DNA of 64,000 nt from Datnioides undecimradiatus (lineage: Eukaryota > Chordata > Actinopteri > Lobotiformes > Datnioididae), in the NCBI GenBank assembly GCA_008933995.1, contig WARS01000014.1, forward strand, positions 3,333,192-3,397,191, in the 5' to 3' direction. Below, piece after piece: positions 33,615 through 48,417 of this stretch. Every line of letters begins with the position of its first letter. Position 1 is the first letter of the stretch. A program made the position numbers and the translations under genes. Below the pieces are notes generated by a model that saw nothing but the letters and a program-made list of their open reading frames with translations, searched no databases and was not told where the DNA came from.

Positions 33615-36510
33615 TAAAAAAGCAAAGATAGCTGAATTTGTTTTTCCTTTGAAGGAACCAGCTGTGATTTTTTTTATTTGCTCCTGAAATCCTGATAATC
33701 TTTGACTCTTCTGACTCCCTCAACATTATTCATGAATTCATGAAATATTAGGGGTATGAGACACGCTGGACCCAGCCGAAAGTCTGAAAATACAGCCGAC
33801 ACATCATTCAAACCTTTCATTGTTTCTCAGGAAGTGTTTGGCGGGATGACTAGTGGGTTACTGTTTTTCTCAAATGGAGTCTGACCTAGTCTGTGCTAGC
33901 GTGCTCTAAGTAGAGAGGAGGTGGAGGAGGGGGAGGGAAGGGTGTTGAAGGGGATACTAAGGCAGAGGAGCATAGTACTTTCCTATTCATGCTTGCTGGC
34001 AAACAGGTGGCCAGGAAATGACACGAGGAAAGTGCTGCTATCATTCCTAACACACACCTATTTTATTTCAGCCAACCGCCACATCCTCATGTACTCCATC
34101 TTTCTACACATACACCCACGCCCACAGTCTGTCATCCTGGTTTTCACCTACACACCCTCTGTCTATCCTGTCCATATTAATGTGGCATCCATTCATCCTT
34201 CACCTCAATTCACCCGCGTACGCTGTCACATGCAACTATGCTCCATTGTTGTAGTGGTGTATATTGGCTCGTGGGAGCAGCTTTTATTAAAATACTTATT
34301 TTCTACTCATGTGTCTCTGATTGGCATGATTGTACAGTAGTACGCTAGAGGATGCTGTTTTCTCATTCACCTTTTAATGGATCCATTATGTGCCTTGTCT
34401 TTCTCAGTTTGCAAGTTGGCCTTGATCAGAGTAAAAGAAAATTGATTCTGAGACTATTTTGGGGAGTGGGGGTGAATAGCACTGTAACTCATTTTCTTGA
34501 CTGGAAAAGGAAACAAAGGGGCATTCACATGGCAACGCACGGCTGACATCTGTTTCAGCATCGTGTTGTATAAATCTTTTTGTATTCAGCTGCCATGACA
34601 TAATCTAGATGCACAGCCCATCATCAAAGTCAAATTTGCCTGTCGGCTTTGATGTCCTCCATATCAGTTTTTGGCGTAATGCCTGCTATGAGTTGTCTGA
34701 TCGGAGAGATGTTACATTTTTCCAAAATATTCCTGTGCTTTTCCTGATGGCGGCAGTGTCACGACAGCTCATGAGTGATCTTAAGGAAAATGTGAGTCAA
34801 AAGAAATTACATTTCTCATCGGACCCTCCTCTCCTTCTGGAAAGTATCAGGAGGGAAACCAACAAAGACAACATCAGGGCTGATAAGATGCTTGGCTGCA
34901 TGCCCCGCACACAACAAAAAAGAATTCTGCCATGTCACTTTTGGAAATACCAACCAGGCCCTGGCTGTCTGACTTCACTGTGTGCTGGTTAGCTCTGTAG
35001 AGAGACAGGAAGCAGACGCAAAGAATTCATCAGGCTGTTGTTGAAAGACCGATTTAGCACCCTGCGTCCAGTTAGTCAGCCATCCCAGCCTGGGCCTGCC
35101 TCCATGCCCACTTTCTCCACACATCTGTAAAAGCTTAAAACTCAGTGGGCTGGATCACACAGACAGAGCTGGGCTTTGTCAGACCTCAGATTCTCTGCCA
35201 GGACTCAACCTAAATGGATTAGAGACTCTGTCACAGAGCACCAGGGAAAGACCGAGTTCAATGCCCCCAACCAGCAGCCCCAGTCTCTTTAGTTCATCAG
35301 AGCACTGGTCTGCACAGTAGGGCCACAGGCGACTGGGGACTGCTCTCCATCCCACTGAAGGGGGTTTTCTTTGAGAGCACTGGAGAGTAGAGACAGTGCA
35401 GTCAGCACAGTCATGGGTATGAGAACAATACAAAAGACTAAACAAAGGCGGAGAGGGTGGTCGAAATAGACTACACAAATACTTCTCTTCATTTGATGAC
35501 TTTGGCTTCTCAGCAGTAACAGCTTACCCAAGCATTTCTCTCTTAAGGCCTCCTCTGCTCTCCTCTCTCTCTCTTCTCCTTTTCTGTCACCTTCCCTCTC
35601 CTTTCTCCTTGTTTTTTTGTCTCCAGGCCTCTCACCCGGCTGCCATATAATGGCACATGTTTTTATTGGTGCAGCGTGGGGAAGCCGGGCATTGTCTGGA
35701 CAGGATCTAGGCTGAGATCAGCAGATAGATCGGATGGCGGTTTAGGGCAGTGCTCGAGCTACCAACGTCATCTTTGTTTTAGTTGGACCTTGCGAACACT
35801 TAGCTAATGCTAGAAAAGAGCCAGACATGCAGGAAATAGGGACTTATGAAAACAAGCAACTAGTCCGGCATTATTATTATGTCGAAGTCATTCATTAGAA
35901 GCATGTTACTATTGGTTATGTGTCCAGATATTATCAGACATCTTGTTTTGAGTACACTGAAATGAAATGTAATCAACAAAAAGGTTTGATAATGAGGGAA
36001 AGATAATATCAAATGTTAAGTCATTTCCCATCCGTACCTATTTTATTGTTCTTGGTTTTGAACTTCACCTTTACCTCCCTAGTATATGCTGTCTGAGCAT
36101 CCCGAAAGGCTAATTTCACGGTTGGTTATGGCCCACCGCAGCGTTACAATTGACTGAAGTGCACAGGCCTATCTGCTTCTCACAAAGGGGGACCGAGACT
36201 GAAAGAATGCAGACAACTGATTTATGTTTTCTGGCAAAAAAGTGGACAATTAATTCCTGGTGACGGGCTCAAATTACAACAAGCTTGGGTTGTTGTGGCA
36301 AAGGTGCATGACCTGAAATAACTAGGCTGCCACTGCCATGAATCTGCTATGATATAGAGGGGCTGGTAGCCAGTATGATACAAGGCGTGAATGGTAATAC
36401 ATCCCATATGGTGCTCCACACTTCGATCAATCCAGAAAGAAGTCAAAATGTTTCAAGAACCTTGGTCATATTAAATATAATAATGAGTTTTGTTTCCATG
36501 TGCTTTCCCC
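33615..36510. other. intergenic, no gene seen
   Basis: No convincing exon on either strand. Open frames of up to 139 codons (33921-34340, 34609-34992) have no splice or family support. A pyrimidine-rich patch lies at about 35545-35625. Confidence 0.5.
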
Positions 36511-36519
36511 TTGTGATCA

Positions 36520-36710
36520 TCGTGAGTTTGGATTTCTGCTTTTGAATTTTGGTTACCATGTCATGTTTGGACTGATTACCGATTTCGACCCTGCCTGCCT
36601 TGACCATTCGTAAGCCTAACCCCTTAAATAAACTGTTAAAAAGTCTTTTGCCCCTTGTGCGTGTCTGCATTTGTGTCCATTTCTCCCCGTGACCAAGCCA
36701 TGACAATGTA
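36520..36710 (+). mobile_element. possible LTR-type repeat fragment
   Basis: The order GACCCTGCCTGCCTTGACC, CCTTAAATAAACTG (poly(A) signal at about 36626) and a tail TTTGTGTCCATTTCTCCCC then GTGAC at about 36690 resembles the 3' end of long terminal repeats or related fragments common in fish. No coding part is attached. A solo or truncated copy is inferred. Confidence 0.35.
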
Positions 36711-36959
36711 TGCACATGTGTTCATACAGTAAGTAGAGTATTGCTAAACATTTAGAGGTATTCAAGTGAGTCCAAGTCCCTGGTTGCAGTCCCTACCAGC
36801 CCTCACCCCATCTAGGTGAGGAAATATTGTATAGTTTATTTTAAATCGCTATGTGTTGGCATCAATTTATGATCAATTCATTAGGGGTACATTAATCATC
36901 CAAATAATGTAATGGTTGAGGAAATACCAGAAATGTTAACCTTGGGGTAGTTCAAGAGA

Positions 36960-37110
36960 GAAGTCAGGGGATCCTGAAAGCCCGTAGAATACATCATCTG
37001 GGGATCACAAATATGTGTCCAACATCTTATGACAATCCATCCAGTACTTCTTGAGATATTTCAGTCTGAAGTCAGTGTGGCCATTACCATTCCTACAGAC
37101 ACAACAGGGG
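36960..37110 (+). mobile_element. short copy of a widespread fish interspersed repeat
   Basis: GACAATCCATCCAGTACTTC followed by TTGAGATATTTCAGTCTG (37031-37068) and then GGCCATTACCATTCCTACAG match a sequence I know as very frequent in percomorph intergenic DNA. Diverged copy; class uncertain. Confidence 0.5.
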
Positions 37111-40100
37111 AAAAGAAACTCATACTGTATTTCACAGTAAACACAGAGCAGAGAGGCGCAGAGCTGTGTCATCTGAGCAGACGTGATGTGTCGTCTTCAT
37201 GTCCATCAGAATTCATCTCTTGTATGACACACTGTGCTGCTGTCAGAGTGACAAGTTGGCCAGAGGGAGTCTTACACAGGAATCAGAAAATGTGCCCAGT
37301 TTGTGAAATAACTTCCCTTCCTTCAGGGGTGGACTCCACATCGCCTGATGTTCTGTGGGATTCAAGGCCTCTGAGGCTTTCCACAGTGTGTCATTTCCTC
37401 CCTGGAATCTGTGGATTACTCATATCACTTCCTATTGTCCTTGCCAGGCAGTGGCCAACTTGGCTGTGGTTTCTTTGTCCAAGGCTGCTTTTATGGCCTC
37501 ATCGTTGTGCCATGGTCAACATATGTCCACCACTGTCAAAAACATTATTTTCTTCGACTTTCTTTTTTCCTTTACCATTAAACCATTGGAAAATTAAGTT
37601 GTGAAATTCGAGTGTGATGGAACTGTCATCCGCTGAAGAATAATTCCCAGGCTTTGAATGGCATTTGGCGAAGGACTTTATTGTGTGGCCAAAGGCAGAC
37701 AGCTTATCCAACAATCTTTTGAAACCATAGCCATATACGGTATTGGTTAAACCATTAAAGAAACATTTAGTTGCTCATTTGATGGTAAGTTGGTAACTTG
37801 GCGTATAAAAGCCTGGAATGTGTTACTGAAATTGGAAAGTGTTAATGAGAAAACAGTTGCATCGACACTTTATTCCCTTAATCTAAATCTTTACTGTGAG
37901 GCAGATGCAGCTCTCTTTTCCTGAAGGCTCCAGTTGGCTGGATGAGAAAAAATGGAAAGAAGGGAAGAGAAAAAAAACAACCTTTTCCATCTAGCTCCAA
38001 AGCAGCCCCTGGATCTGCGTGTGGAAGATTTAATGGGAGTCAGATGTGCTCCTAATCAAAGGAATATGGCGGGAAATGTTAGTGAGCCCAAGCAAGGAGA
38101 AATGGGACTACAGGAACTGTGATAAGACTCAAACGACAGTAACAAATTACACCTCTTGACTTCGGAGCCAGCTAACAAATTCTCTGTAGGCCTAGAGTTG
38201 ATTTTACCTCTGCTGGGAACACGGTCATACGATGGTGTTAAATGCCATTTATGAGGTGCTGTACATTATGGGAGTAAAGACAAAATAGCTTGTAAAACAG
38301 GGATAGGCGGTAGATCTTTTTAAGTGGTTGCAATTTTAGCATTTTTAGATTAGCAAACATAGCATGTTAATTTTATTAATGTAACTCAGTATTTAAAGCA
38401 GCTATTGTCAGTATTTTTCTATTAATGAATAAAAAAACTATATGAGATATAAGAGGGGTATTCATAGTGACGATACCACAGAGAATTATCACCCGACTCT
38501 GCAGTTCCCCTCAGCTCTACAGAGTCTTTTTCAGTACATTGTTTTAGTTTTATGGCCCTCAACATAACTGCACTGTTCTCTGTTACCACTCTCAAAGCTT
38601 AAATCTTTTTTTCAAAAACCAACTCTATGTTATCTGCTACCTGCACCAAAGTGCAGACAGGCAAAATGATCAATAAACAGGTGAGTATAGAGCAACATTT
38701 AGCTGCTAAAGATCCAAATTTTCCCTTGAAAGTAGGTGGAGACCAAAAACAGAGCTATAAGGAGTATGATACTGGCCAAAACACAATTTTAAATGAATGC
38801 TAATGTCTTTTGGACATGTAAATGATATGAATAAGAAACCACTTGTTGACAAAATGTCGCCTTTTGGTGTTTACATTATGTTTCTGTTGCCTCCAAAGGC
38901 CAAATAAATATTGTTATTGCAGGTTTAAGCTACTAAGAAATTTGTCTGCCTCTTCTAAAAGCAAATATACCACAATAATTAACTGCATGACAAAACTGTT
39001 CTCTTGTAGCAATGAAGCAAAATTAATAACTATTTTGTTGCTGAGCTTCATTTGAGTTTTCACATTGGTGCATTTGTGTTCGGAGTTTCTGTTAGCATCA
39101 TGTTTCAATATAATATTATTCCAATTCAGTATTATGCCTTTCTTTTCACAAAAGATACTGTAACTGTTGCTCAGCGTATTTTTGTGCTGATGCTGCACAC
39201 ATAGTTAACACTCTGGTAATACCCCAGCAGCATGCTCTATCCTGTGACAATGGCATGCCGCCTATCTAATCACCTACTGCACCAGACGTCTCTTTCTCTC
39301 ACTCCCTGTGTTTTTCAAACATTTATTCTGCTTATTATATATTTTGGTGTCTGAGCATTGCATGAAGCACTTTGACCACCAGCTGGACGACTGCATGAAA
39401 GTGGAAGTGATGATGTCATGTGCTGATACATGTTCACAGGAGAGGAGCAAATGCCGCTATTCGTCTTTGTCAAACCACTAGCTCCTTTCCTCTGCTTGTA
39501 GACTAAACACACTTGCACACACAGACAGGCACGCATTGAATGCATGCATGCTCGTGAGTGCACACAATCAAATGCCACCACATACAAAGGCATGAATAAC
39601 ACATTGCAAGACTCATACATATGCCAAGTGACAGGCAGACATGCACTTTGCAGCATGCCAAACATCTACTTGAAAGTACTGTATGTCTAATTTGTCACTC
39701 TTGTGCCAGTCTTCTCTTCTGTGGTGACTTTTACTGTTTCTGAAGCTTTGTTTGCATCCATTTGACTCTCACAGAAAGACAAACCGCAGAGCTGTGACGG
39801 CTGTGACTTTAACTGCCATAAAAAACCCCTAGGTCATGCACAAAGAGCTCATGGGAAAGCAGCACTTTAGTCTTCAGCCCCCTCTAACTGCTCAGGCCTT
39901 GGCTCGATTATAAAAGGACATTTCATTGCACTCCATTTTCTGAACCAAACTGGCTTGGTTCTCAGAGAATATCTGTGGTCTTAAGAGTACTAATAAAGTG
40001 GGTGGGGTAGGAAAAACCGAGAAAGAAGTCAAAATAGAGAAAAGTAAAAGAGAGAAACTGTCACAAAAATAGAAGATCATGTTGGAAGCCTGTCGAAGCA

Positions 40101-41468
40101 TGTTCTGTCTATTTGCGACACTGCTGTCTGGAATGCCTGCATCTGACTGGAAGAGCAATAATCATGAGAGCTGCAGGCTATGGCATCAGCACAAGAAGGG
40201 TTACGGGTATTCAGCAGTTTGCATGAACTTTTCTCCCTGAGTCGTGCCAGTGGGGCAAAAGCTTAAAAACACACTTGTGTGGGATGCCTAAAAAAGAGCC
40301 CCTGGTGTCTGTTTTTATTTAGCGCGCTGCATTTCACTGCACCAAGTGGCCGCAGTGGTATCATCAAGGTGGGTGGCTGGTGGTGGATGAGGGGGTTTTC
40401 TTGAGGCATAGATAGGTTTTCCATTACAAATTGCATCAGGTGAAAAAACATGTTTTCTTAATTGGTCATTGTAGAGAGCGAGGAGTATTTTCCTCTCAAA
40501 CCCATATGCTGAGCAGATGGGATTAAACCTAAGCAGCATTCACAGGGAGTAATAGATAAACAACTTGGATGGCCTAAGGTGTTACCTCCTCTTTACAATA
40601 ACAAATGAGTTCACTTTAAATTGAAAAGGACACTTCCTCTGCACACTGTGTGAATAATTTCAGGATTGATTCCACATTGCCCTGCCTAGCTAAGAACTTA
40701 CCAGGGGTCAGGTACAGGAGCGGACATGATGGAGGATCTGGTATTTATGGGAAAAGACGATGATGTCAGTGCTGTCTTCTCCAGACATCCGGTTAAGGCC
40801 GTGTCTGCTGTCAGCCAGGTGCAGCAGGCCAAATACACCTAAGGCTGAGTCAACAGTTCTGGTAAAGGTGTGTGTGTGTGTATGTTCAAGTATATGTATT
40901 CACACATACTCATGCAGAGTGTAGATTGAAGCTCCAGTCATCTAAATCACCTGTCCAGAGTCTACCGTAGCTTACAGGGTACAAGGTGTGGTGGTGTACC
41001 AGGTGCAAAGAGTTAATGTTTCTTCACATTGTTCTTTCATAGACTGACTCACCCAGCTGTGGTATTAAAGAATGTTTTCAGTCCTGTCTGGTATTTAGTT
41101 TCCCAGGTGAGCAATTTTGGGAGTTATGTGTCATTAACGGTCACAGTTGATGGAGAAGAACCAAGGAAGAGCTTCAGTGGCATCTTTACTTTTATTATAT
41201 TTGAACAGAAAATACAAGGCTGAAAATCTGTCATCGTGCAGAAGAGCCTGTGAGGCTGTAATTCAGTTGGATGGGTGAAATAAAGACTTTTCTGTTCTTA
41301 CATCTTTCCCACCAGTGGGGCAAAAAAAAAAAGTCAGGTATTTAGACGAGAGTCTTTGCTATAGTAAAGAAAAACTGCAGTTTGCGCTGCACTGGCTAAA
41401 CTGTCAACTGCGTTTCTCTCGGACTGTCTGATTACTTGTGTTTGTTGCCTCGGTGGACCAATTTTTTA

Positions 41469-41499
<31 letters not shown>

Positions 41500-44400
41500 T
41501 TTGCTTCCAAGCACTGACATCAGCAAATAGTTCAATGAGTACAATATTATTACAATAAATAAAATAATTTCTGGAGCAATTAGAATAATACTGAAGAAGA
41601 TTTTAACTATAGTTTCCCTCTAAGTGTGTACAGTGGCCATTTTAGTACATCTCTCTAAGGCTCTGAGTTTGTCAGGTGCAATTGTACAACATCCTGGTTC
41701 AGCCAAAGTCATTGCTGCACTCTGAACACCTCTTGGCCAGGTGCACTTCATTACCTGAATGAGCATAATTACTTGTTAATGAAATGTAATCATGCATGTT
41801 AGTCTGTGAGTGCATAGTTAGCATCCCAACACATAGCTGTTTGTCCCAAATTTCAACTCAACCAAGTCCCAAATGATAGTTCCGTAACAATCAATAGCAA
41901 CAATTTAAAATGAACTGTACTGAATGCTGTTCAGTGACATAGAAACTGACAGTGCGCTGTATAAAATCCTGAACACATTACTGAAACAGCCTTTTCTTTT
42001 GAGTCCAGCGCCCCTGTGCAGTCTGAAATAAAAGAGCTGTATGTAAACAATTACACTGCCATCAGTGCTTACATGACCACTGGGCTGTGACTGGCATTGA
42101 CAGGAGTTCAGAGAGGACAGCAAACACTACAGAAGCTGAGTCCCCTCAGTGTGAGCCGACAGTAATATCGCCTCCCAAAACACTGAGGCATATAAAGCTG
42201 ATTAGCCAGCTAATAAATCAAATTAACCAGATAGTGAATCTGGGATGAAATAATAGACCATGAGCCAACAGATACAAACAGGGATAATCACCATGATTTC
42301 AATATATCCCCCCTCTGCTGGGGACATTTATGTCTGTCCAGCTTTTCAGGCTAACAAGCCCGGTGGAACTGGTTCACTCTCATTCATTGCACACTAGCTT
42401 CTATTTTCCAGTCTCTTTTTTTCTATGCATATATATGCATTTTGAATTTAATATCGATGAAAATTTGATTATGTTTGGTTTGTCAAATGTAAAGGCCATA
42501 ATAAAAAACACCAAAGCATCCTTTATAACATAGCATAATTTATAACAACTCTGAGTTGTGATTATACACTTTGACCTGCCTTCTGCTACCGACAATGTTA
42601 ACACAAGCCAAACTGAAAATTAATGGACAGAACTGTGCCCTTGACTGCACTGTACCAGCTCACCAGAGTCAATGAAGTGCACAGTGTCATAAATTGTTAC
42701 AGAAGATTGCTGCACTCGAGACAAGGACCTTCACACTGGAGAAGTCTTTTGAACACCAGGGCACTCTGTCAATGTCTTCTGCTGAGTTATTTCATCAGAC
42801 TTCACCTTGACAAGAGTTGAATGTACAGCTCATTCCACTGAAGTGATGTGGGATTTCTCTACCCACTGGGATAATCTGGGTGCTAAACCTAGAGATAAGT
42901 GCAAGACTGTACTCCCACAGAGGCCCTGACATCTGGAGGACAGCCAAAGATGGACATGAACACAGACCACGGTCAACCCTGGCATTAATACTGGAAAATA
43001 GGTTTGAACCATTAATGAATCTTAATGAGACAGAAGTGGAGATGGAAACTGATAAGTTTGAGCATGGGAGTGTTGTTAACTGTCATGAACAGCTGACAGA
43101 AAAAGGCAAAAAGTTTCATTAAGACCAAAGAGGTGACACAATCTGGAGATGCTGCAAATAGTAATAAAAGTTTGCATACAGTTTAAACATACTGCTTTCC
43201 CGCTGCTTTGGTCTGTGACATAAAAATCCTCAAATGTTAAATAAACACTCCAAAATAAATCGAATTATTCTCCGAGTGGGCCGGTGATGTTTGCGAAGAA
43301 CAGGTAGAAGTGCTAAAGCATAAGGATTTCATTGACATGTTAGATCAAGCTGGAATCCCAGTTTATTACTGGTGTTCAACAGAGGGATCAACAGGTTCAA
43401 CAGATTCAAGTTGATTTGTAGGCAAAGTACTAATTAACCATCATGTTTCCTAATTACTCCTCCCTTCTTTCTTCCCCATCCTTACCCCTTTACTGATAAA
43501 ATGAAGGCACTGGTTAATGCTGCCATTACATTCACTGCCACGTCGCCTGCCTCCACCCCGACCAAGCTCAATCTGTAACGTCAACCATGCTAATAACTAA
43601 GATGACATAAAGAGAGAAGAGCTCTCTCCTGCTCGGGCTGATGAGACTGATAAAACCAGCAAGGTCACCAAAAGTTTGCTCCTCTCCTCCTAGGGATCTC
43701 TCTAACAAGCTGAGATTAGAGATAAAGGAACTGCATAAGATGTTAATGGGCACCATTCTAATCAACCAATCAAATCTGCCTGGTGTCAGTGCAGACTGCA
43801 GCGAAAATGCTTTAGAAAGACAGCCATTCACAGGGCTGTGCTTTTACTGCATGTTATATGCTTTTCATTTCTCCAGCTTCGATCGGTGAACAACATGTAC
43901 TCAGCTAAATCTGATTTTGATATCAATTCCTTATCACCTACAGTCTGTCCTCAGCCCAGTTTTACACTTTTGCACTTTATTTATACAGCACATCTTCCCT
44001 TACTGAGTCAACCCCTTCAAGCTTTAGTTTTATTAGCAAAGACAGAGCACACATGAAAACAGAAGTTGCCATTTGGTTTAATTAGTCTATCAAGCAGATG
44101 CCATATTCAAAATTAGCTTTTAAGGTGAACTCCTAAACATCTACAGGCCACATAAATATTGCTCAAACTATTTTAATGACTTTGCTTCACTGCTGTCTAT
44201 GTTCTGCATTGACTGTGAGGCTACTGTTGGTCATTTCAATATTCTGGTTGACATTTTGACAACCACCAGCACAGCAGCACTGTTGCATGTTAATGGGCAC
44301 GCTCTTGAGTTTTTACACCTCCAAAGGTCTCAGCATCTCTGAGGTTGTGGTGACTAATGTTGCTCTTTCTGATAATTCTTGTGTTTTGTCTGCGATGACC

Positions 44401-44790
44401 GCCCCAGCGCATGCAAATGTTCAAACAGCGTTAATGTCAGTGAAAACACCGGTGAGTTATTTATTCAGGTCTCTCTTCCACATCCTGCGCCTGTTGTGTC
44501 TCGGTCGATGATCTTTTGTGTAATTGTAGCTCTGAAATTCTCCGTGTCATTGTCATTGCCCCCCACTGAGGCAGAGGACAAGCACTGTTGAGAAATGCCA
44601 TGCTGGTAAAAATGAAAAAACAACGGTTTCAGAAAGCTGAACAGAGCTTATGAAAAACATTGCACAGTACATTATGACTGTGAAGAGAGATATTGTATTC
44701 ATAATTTTGAACTGAGAGCTTCTTCTTTCTCACATCACTGCCAAAAACAATATAAAAATCCATGTGCCTCTTTTGCTGCTGTTGACAGTT
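37111..44790. other. intergenic, no gene seen
   Basis: Mostly AT-rich sequence with short random frames. A (CAAA)-rich tract lies at 41468-41500 and a short GT run at about 40868-40880. I found no exon pair, tRNA or structured RNA that I could defend. Confidence 0.5.
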
Positions 44791-44802
44791 TGACAAATCA
44801 TC

Positions 44803-46210
44803 CCGTGTCAGTAGCTCCTGAACTTTTATCCACTAAATTAAGCAATAAATTTGCCTCATTCTTCACTGACAAAATACAGAATTTGGACATGCTGTCCTCT
44901 ATATCAGGAAAAGTGTGTATTTAATTAGTATGGTGCAATTCAATCATGATCTTTTATCTTGAGCTACAAAGCCTTGGAAGATATTGTACAACATGTATTT
45001 TCTCTATTCCCACAGGCCTGGAAAGCTGCAGTTATTAAGCCACTCTTAACAGAGAATAATCAAGACAACTCACCCATGAACAGTTACAGGCCCATATTGA
45101 GCATCCCCTCTTTAAGTACAATCATTGAAAAACCCACTTCTCAACAGCTTTTTTTCTTGCCCACAAACAATTGTTTTGATGTTTTCCAGTCAGGATTTCA
45201 ACCACATCATAGCACAGAGACTGCTCTTGTTAAGATCCTGAACGAACAAAGACAGCGGAAAAGTTTCAGTCCTAGTATTATTAGATCTCAGTGCTGCATA
45301 TAACCACAAGATATAACTAGACAGATTGGAAAACTGGATTGGACTTTCTGGCACAGTCCTATACTGGTTTGACTGGATGTGCCAAATGTTTCTCCAGTTA
45401 AACAAAGATAAATCTGAAATGATTGTCTTTGGACCCAGAAAAGTACGATTAAAAGTCAGCGCTCAGCTTCAGACGCTAACATTTAAGATCACAAACTAAG
45501 ACAGAACTCTTGCTGAAGTCTTGGATGCAAATTTGGCATTAAGACAATTAGAAATCAGCCTACAGTGCTATCACCTTAAGATTATAGCTTTATGTCTCAG
45601 GAAGATTTAGAAGATCTTGTCCATGTCCATGTTGTTAACCCATCATTCAGGCAGCTGCAGCTGATTCAACCGCTGCTGCTGAGGTCCTCACTAAGACCAG
45701 GAGAGAGGATCACATCACTCCAGTTCTCAGACTTGTACACCGGCTTCCTGTTTGTCAGATAACTGGCTTTAAAGCAACACTGTTGGCTTATGGAGCACTG
45801 AATGGTTTGGGCCAAAATATATTTCTTATCTGATGCTGCAACATGAACTATGCAGACCTCCCAGATTGCCTGAGACAGGTCTGCTTACTGCCCCCAGAGT
45901 CAAGACCAAACATCACACACCTGGAACAAACTCTATAAAAAAGTTGAGAACATTCTCACTTCTTTTCAGGGCTTAAGTTAAACTTTTATCTTGCACAGCA
46001 CTGAAGCTACACTGTGATCTTAATTCTACTTTTAATCTTTCTTATTTTAGCTCATTAAAGTTTTACTCTTTAAATCCAGCGTATGTGTCTGTGTATTCGT
46101 CTCTTTTATCATTGTCTTGTGTTTCTCATCATCTCCCTTTCTGTCTTATTTAAGTACTTTCAGTTGCCTCATTATTGAAAGCCACTATACCAATGAACTG
46201 ACCTTGCCTT
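44803..46210 (+). mobile_element. decayed L2-like non-LTR retrotransposon (reverse transcriptase part)
   Basis: Broken plus-strand frames carry reverse transcriptase blocks in family order: FASFFTDKIQNLD (about 44850), WKAAVIKPLL then YRPILSIPSLSTIIEK (45017-45135), FQSGFQPHHSTETALVKILN (45185-45243), RLENWIGLSGTVLYWF (45323-45370), FLQLNKDKSEMIVFGP (about 45388-45435), and LQLIQPLL plus a C-terminal tail. At least one internal deletion removes the catalytic YADD region between the WF and FLQLNKDK blocks. Many stops and frameshifts make it inactive. The 3' end is near ACTATACCAATGAACTGACC (46182-46201). Confidence 0.8.
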
Positions 46211-48390
46211 TGGTTAATTCATTACAACTGTACTTGGTCATGATTGGCAGCCCTCCCTGACTAATGACTACAATCTGTCCAATCAGACCCAATCTCAGAG
46301 TTTTGGCTGGACATTACCATGAAGAACAATATCCTCATCCTGAGCCATTTCATTTCCTTAAAGAAATGAGGGATTGTGTGACCACCTATCTTCAGTTCAT
46401 CCAAAACACACCATCACACACACATATGCTCCAAACCCCAAAGTGATGGCCAAACCTTTGACAATGTGGCTGCCCACCACTTCCACGATGAGCTCCAGTA
46501 TTCCTTTATTCTGTCTTATAAAACCTGGGAATCTCACTCTCATTTTCAAATTTATGTTCACACAGATGTACTTTGCATGTGAACTCTCATGAATGTGTCA
46601 AAACTTTCCCTTACGTACGACTGTGATCAAGTTGCTTGTAGCTTTTACAGAGGAAATTCTTTCCTAAGACTTTCTGGGGGTTTGACGTGGGGATTTTGAA
46701 TCTCTTTTACTGGCACAAACCACTATTGAATAAGTCATTGTGGTGAAACAGACCAATCGCTGAGAGCCATTAAAAGAGTTACCAAGCGCCCACTGATTGT
46801 GGGTAAGTTCCATGACACTTAAAAGACTGTTCATCCTAAATGCTGGTCTATGTAAGACTTTTCATGCATTTAAATCATCATGCAAAATCTCAAACTGGCT
46901 CAACATGTGAGTAGCTTCTTGCACCTCTTCCCTCCTGCAATTCACACCTCCATGCTGGGCAGAGGTATTAAAGGAACATGTATTTTTATTCATCACTGTC
47001 CATGATGGAAGTAGGGAGTGAGAAAGAGGTGGCAGATGTTGCTGCTCATTATCAGGCCCTGAGTATAATTTTTCCCAGGATGCAGGGGAGGTTGTCTCTG
47101 TTGCTGTTAGTCACATCTGTCAGGTGGCTGGTGGACAGCTCAGAGGGGTCCTTATCTGAAACTGCGTGTCTCCTGTGGTCTCTCGAGCCCGGCCAAAGAG
47201 GATAAATAACCATCTACAACCTCTGGTGAAGCAGCTTTACCATGACCCATCCATCGGCCTCTGTGGACTCTTTTAGCACTCTCTCCTTAATGGAAAAGTC
47301 GTGTCCTTGCCCAAAGTAATGGGATCCACTGCAGGCCAGTGAAAGACCATTAAACTCATGGGGTGACAGTGATGAGCAGAGCATACTGTGGAGACTCTGC
47401 TTAAATGTGAACAGCAGGAACACCTATTACAGCCTGACTCACTGGTTTGGCAAACCTCAGGGTATTACCTGGCAACTGAGATGACAGTGAGCTTCAACTG
47501 TTGCACTGTGATCACGTTTCTCTCTGAATGAGCTCTGTGAACTGGTTTAGCATTATGAAAGAAATCATTCAAAAGACTATAGCCCAGTATGAACACAACA
47601 TCGTTTAACATGAATGTTTTCGCAGCTGTGTGATTTGTACATTAACTCAGCAAATCTAGTTACAGTAAGTTATTCCCAGGTGAGGGAGTCAAAAATTTCT
47701 CTGGTGGCTTATTTTCACTGAAAAATGTGAAGCGAGGTAGAGGAAAAAAAAACACTGAACCTACAAAGACTCTAATGTCTGGAGAATAAATATCCATCTG
47801 CAGAATGGAAAAGGGGCTCAACCTAGTCTCTTAATTCAGACGGTAAAAAAGTGAGAAGGCCCTGCAGAGCCCAGATGGCTGGAGGGATGAAGGTATGAAT
47901 TTAATTGCTTCCAGACATGATGCGAGCAGTGGGGGGTACGAGGCACAGTAACTGCACAAATACACCCTGAGAGACTTCTGATGGGAATGAATATTATTAC
48001 TGCATCTGAAATGACAGAAATTAGTTGTCAAAATAGTATGAGTGTCATCACACTGAGTCCTGCTCCGTAGCCTCTGCTGAAGGTGTCATCTTAGGACTGA
48101 GGAGAAACTTGGAAGTTGTGCTATGCAGGAGTTTTGGTTAGATCTGCAGCAACATGATATATTGCGACAGCCTGATGACAGCATGGTGACTACTGATGTC
48201 ACTACAAATGACACTCCAGGATTGGGTTTCAAGTCCTTCTTAAGTTGTCAGTTGCTGCTACTCAAAATCAGTCAACTATGTAAACAGGAGGTCATTGTTG
48301 CATCACAAGCTCCTTGTGACAAAATTACTACAGTGTTAGTTAGCCAAATTATATATTAAACTGCCAATCTTTTATAAATCTCTGTATTAC
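46211..48390. other. intergenic, no gene seen
   Basis: No conserved coding frame, RNA gene or clear repeat was recognised on either strand. Confidence 0.5.
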
Positions 48391-48417
48391 ACCATTGTAT
48401 GTCCATACATGTTGATG

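Noticed and set aside
33921..34992. Open frames of 139 and 127 codons (33921-34340, 34609-34992)
   Set aside because: No recognised domain, no neighbouring exons and no promoter; expected by chance in 64 kb.
37029..37604. 191-codon plus-strand open frame
   Set aside because: It begins inside a recognised interspersed repeat copy and has no domain or splice context.
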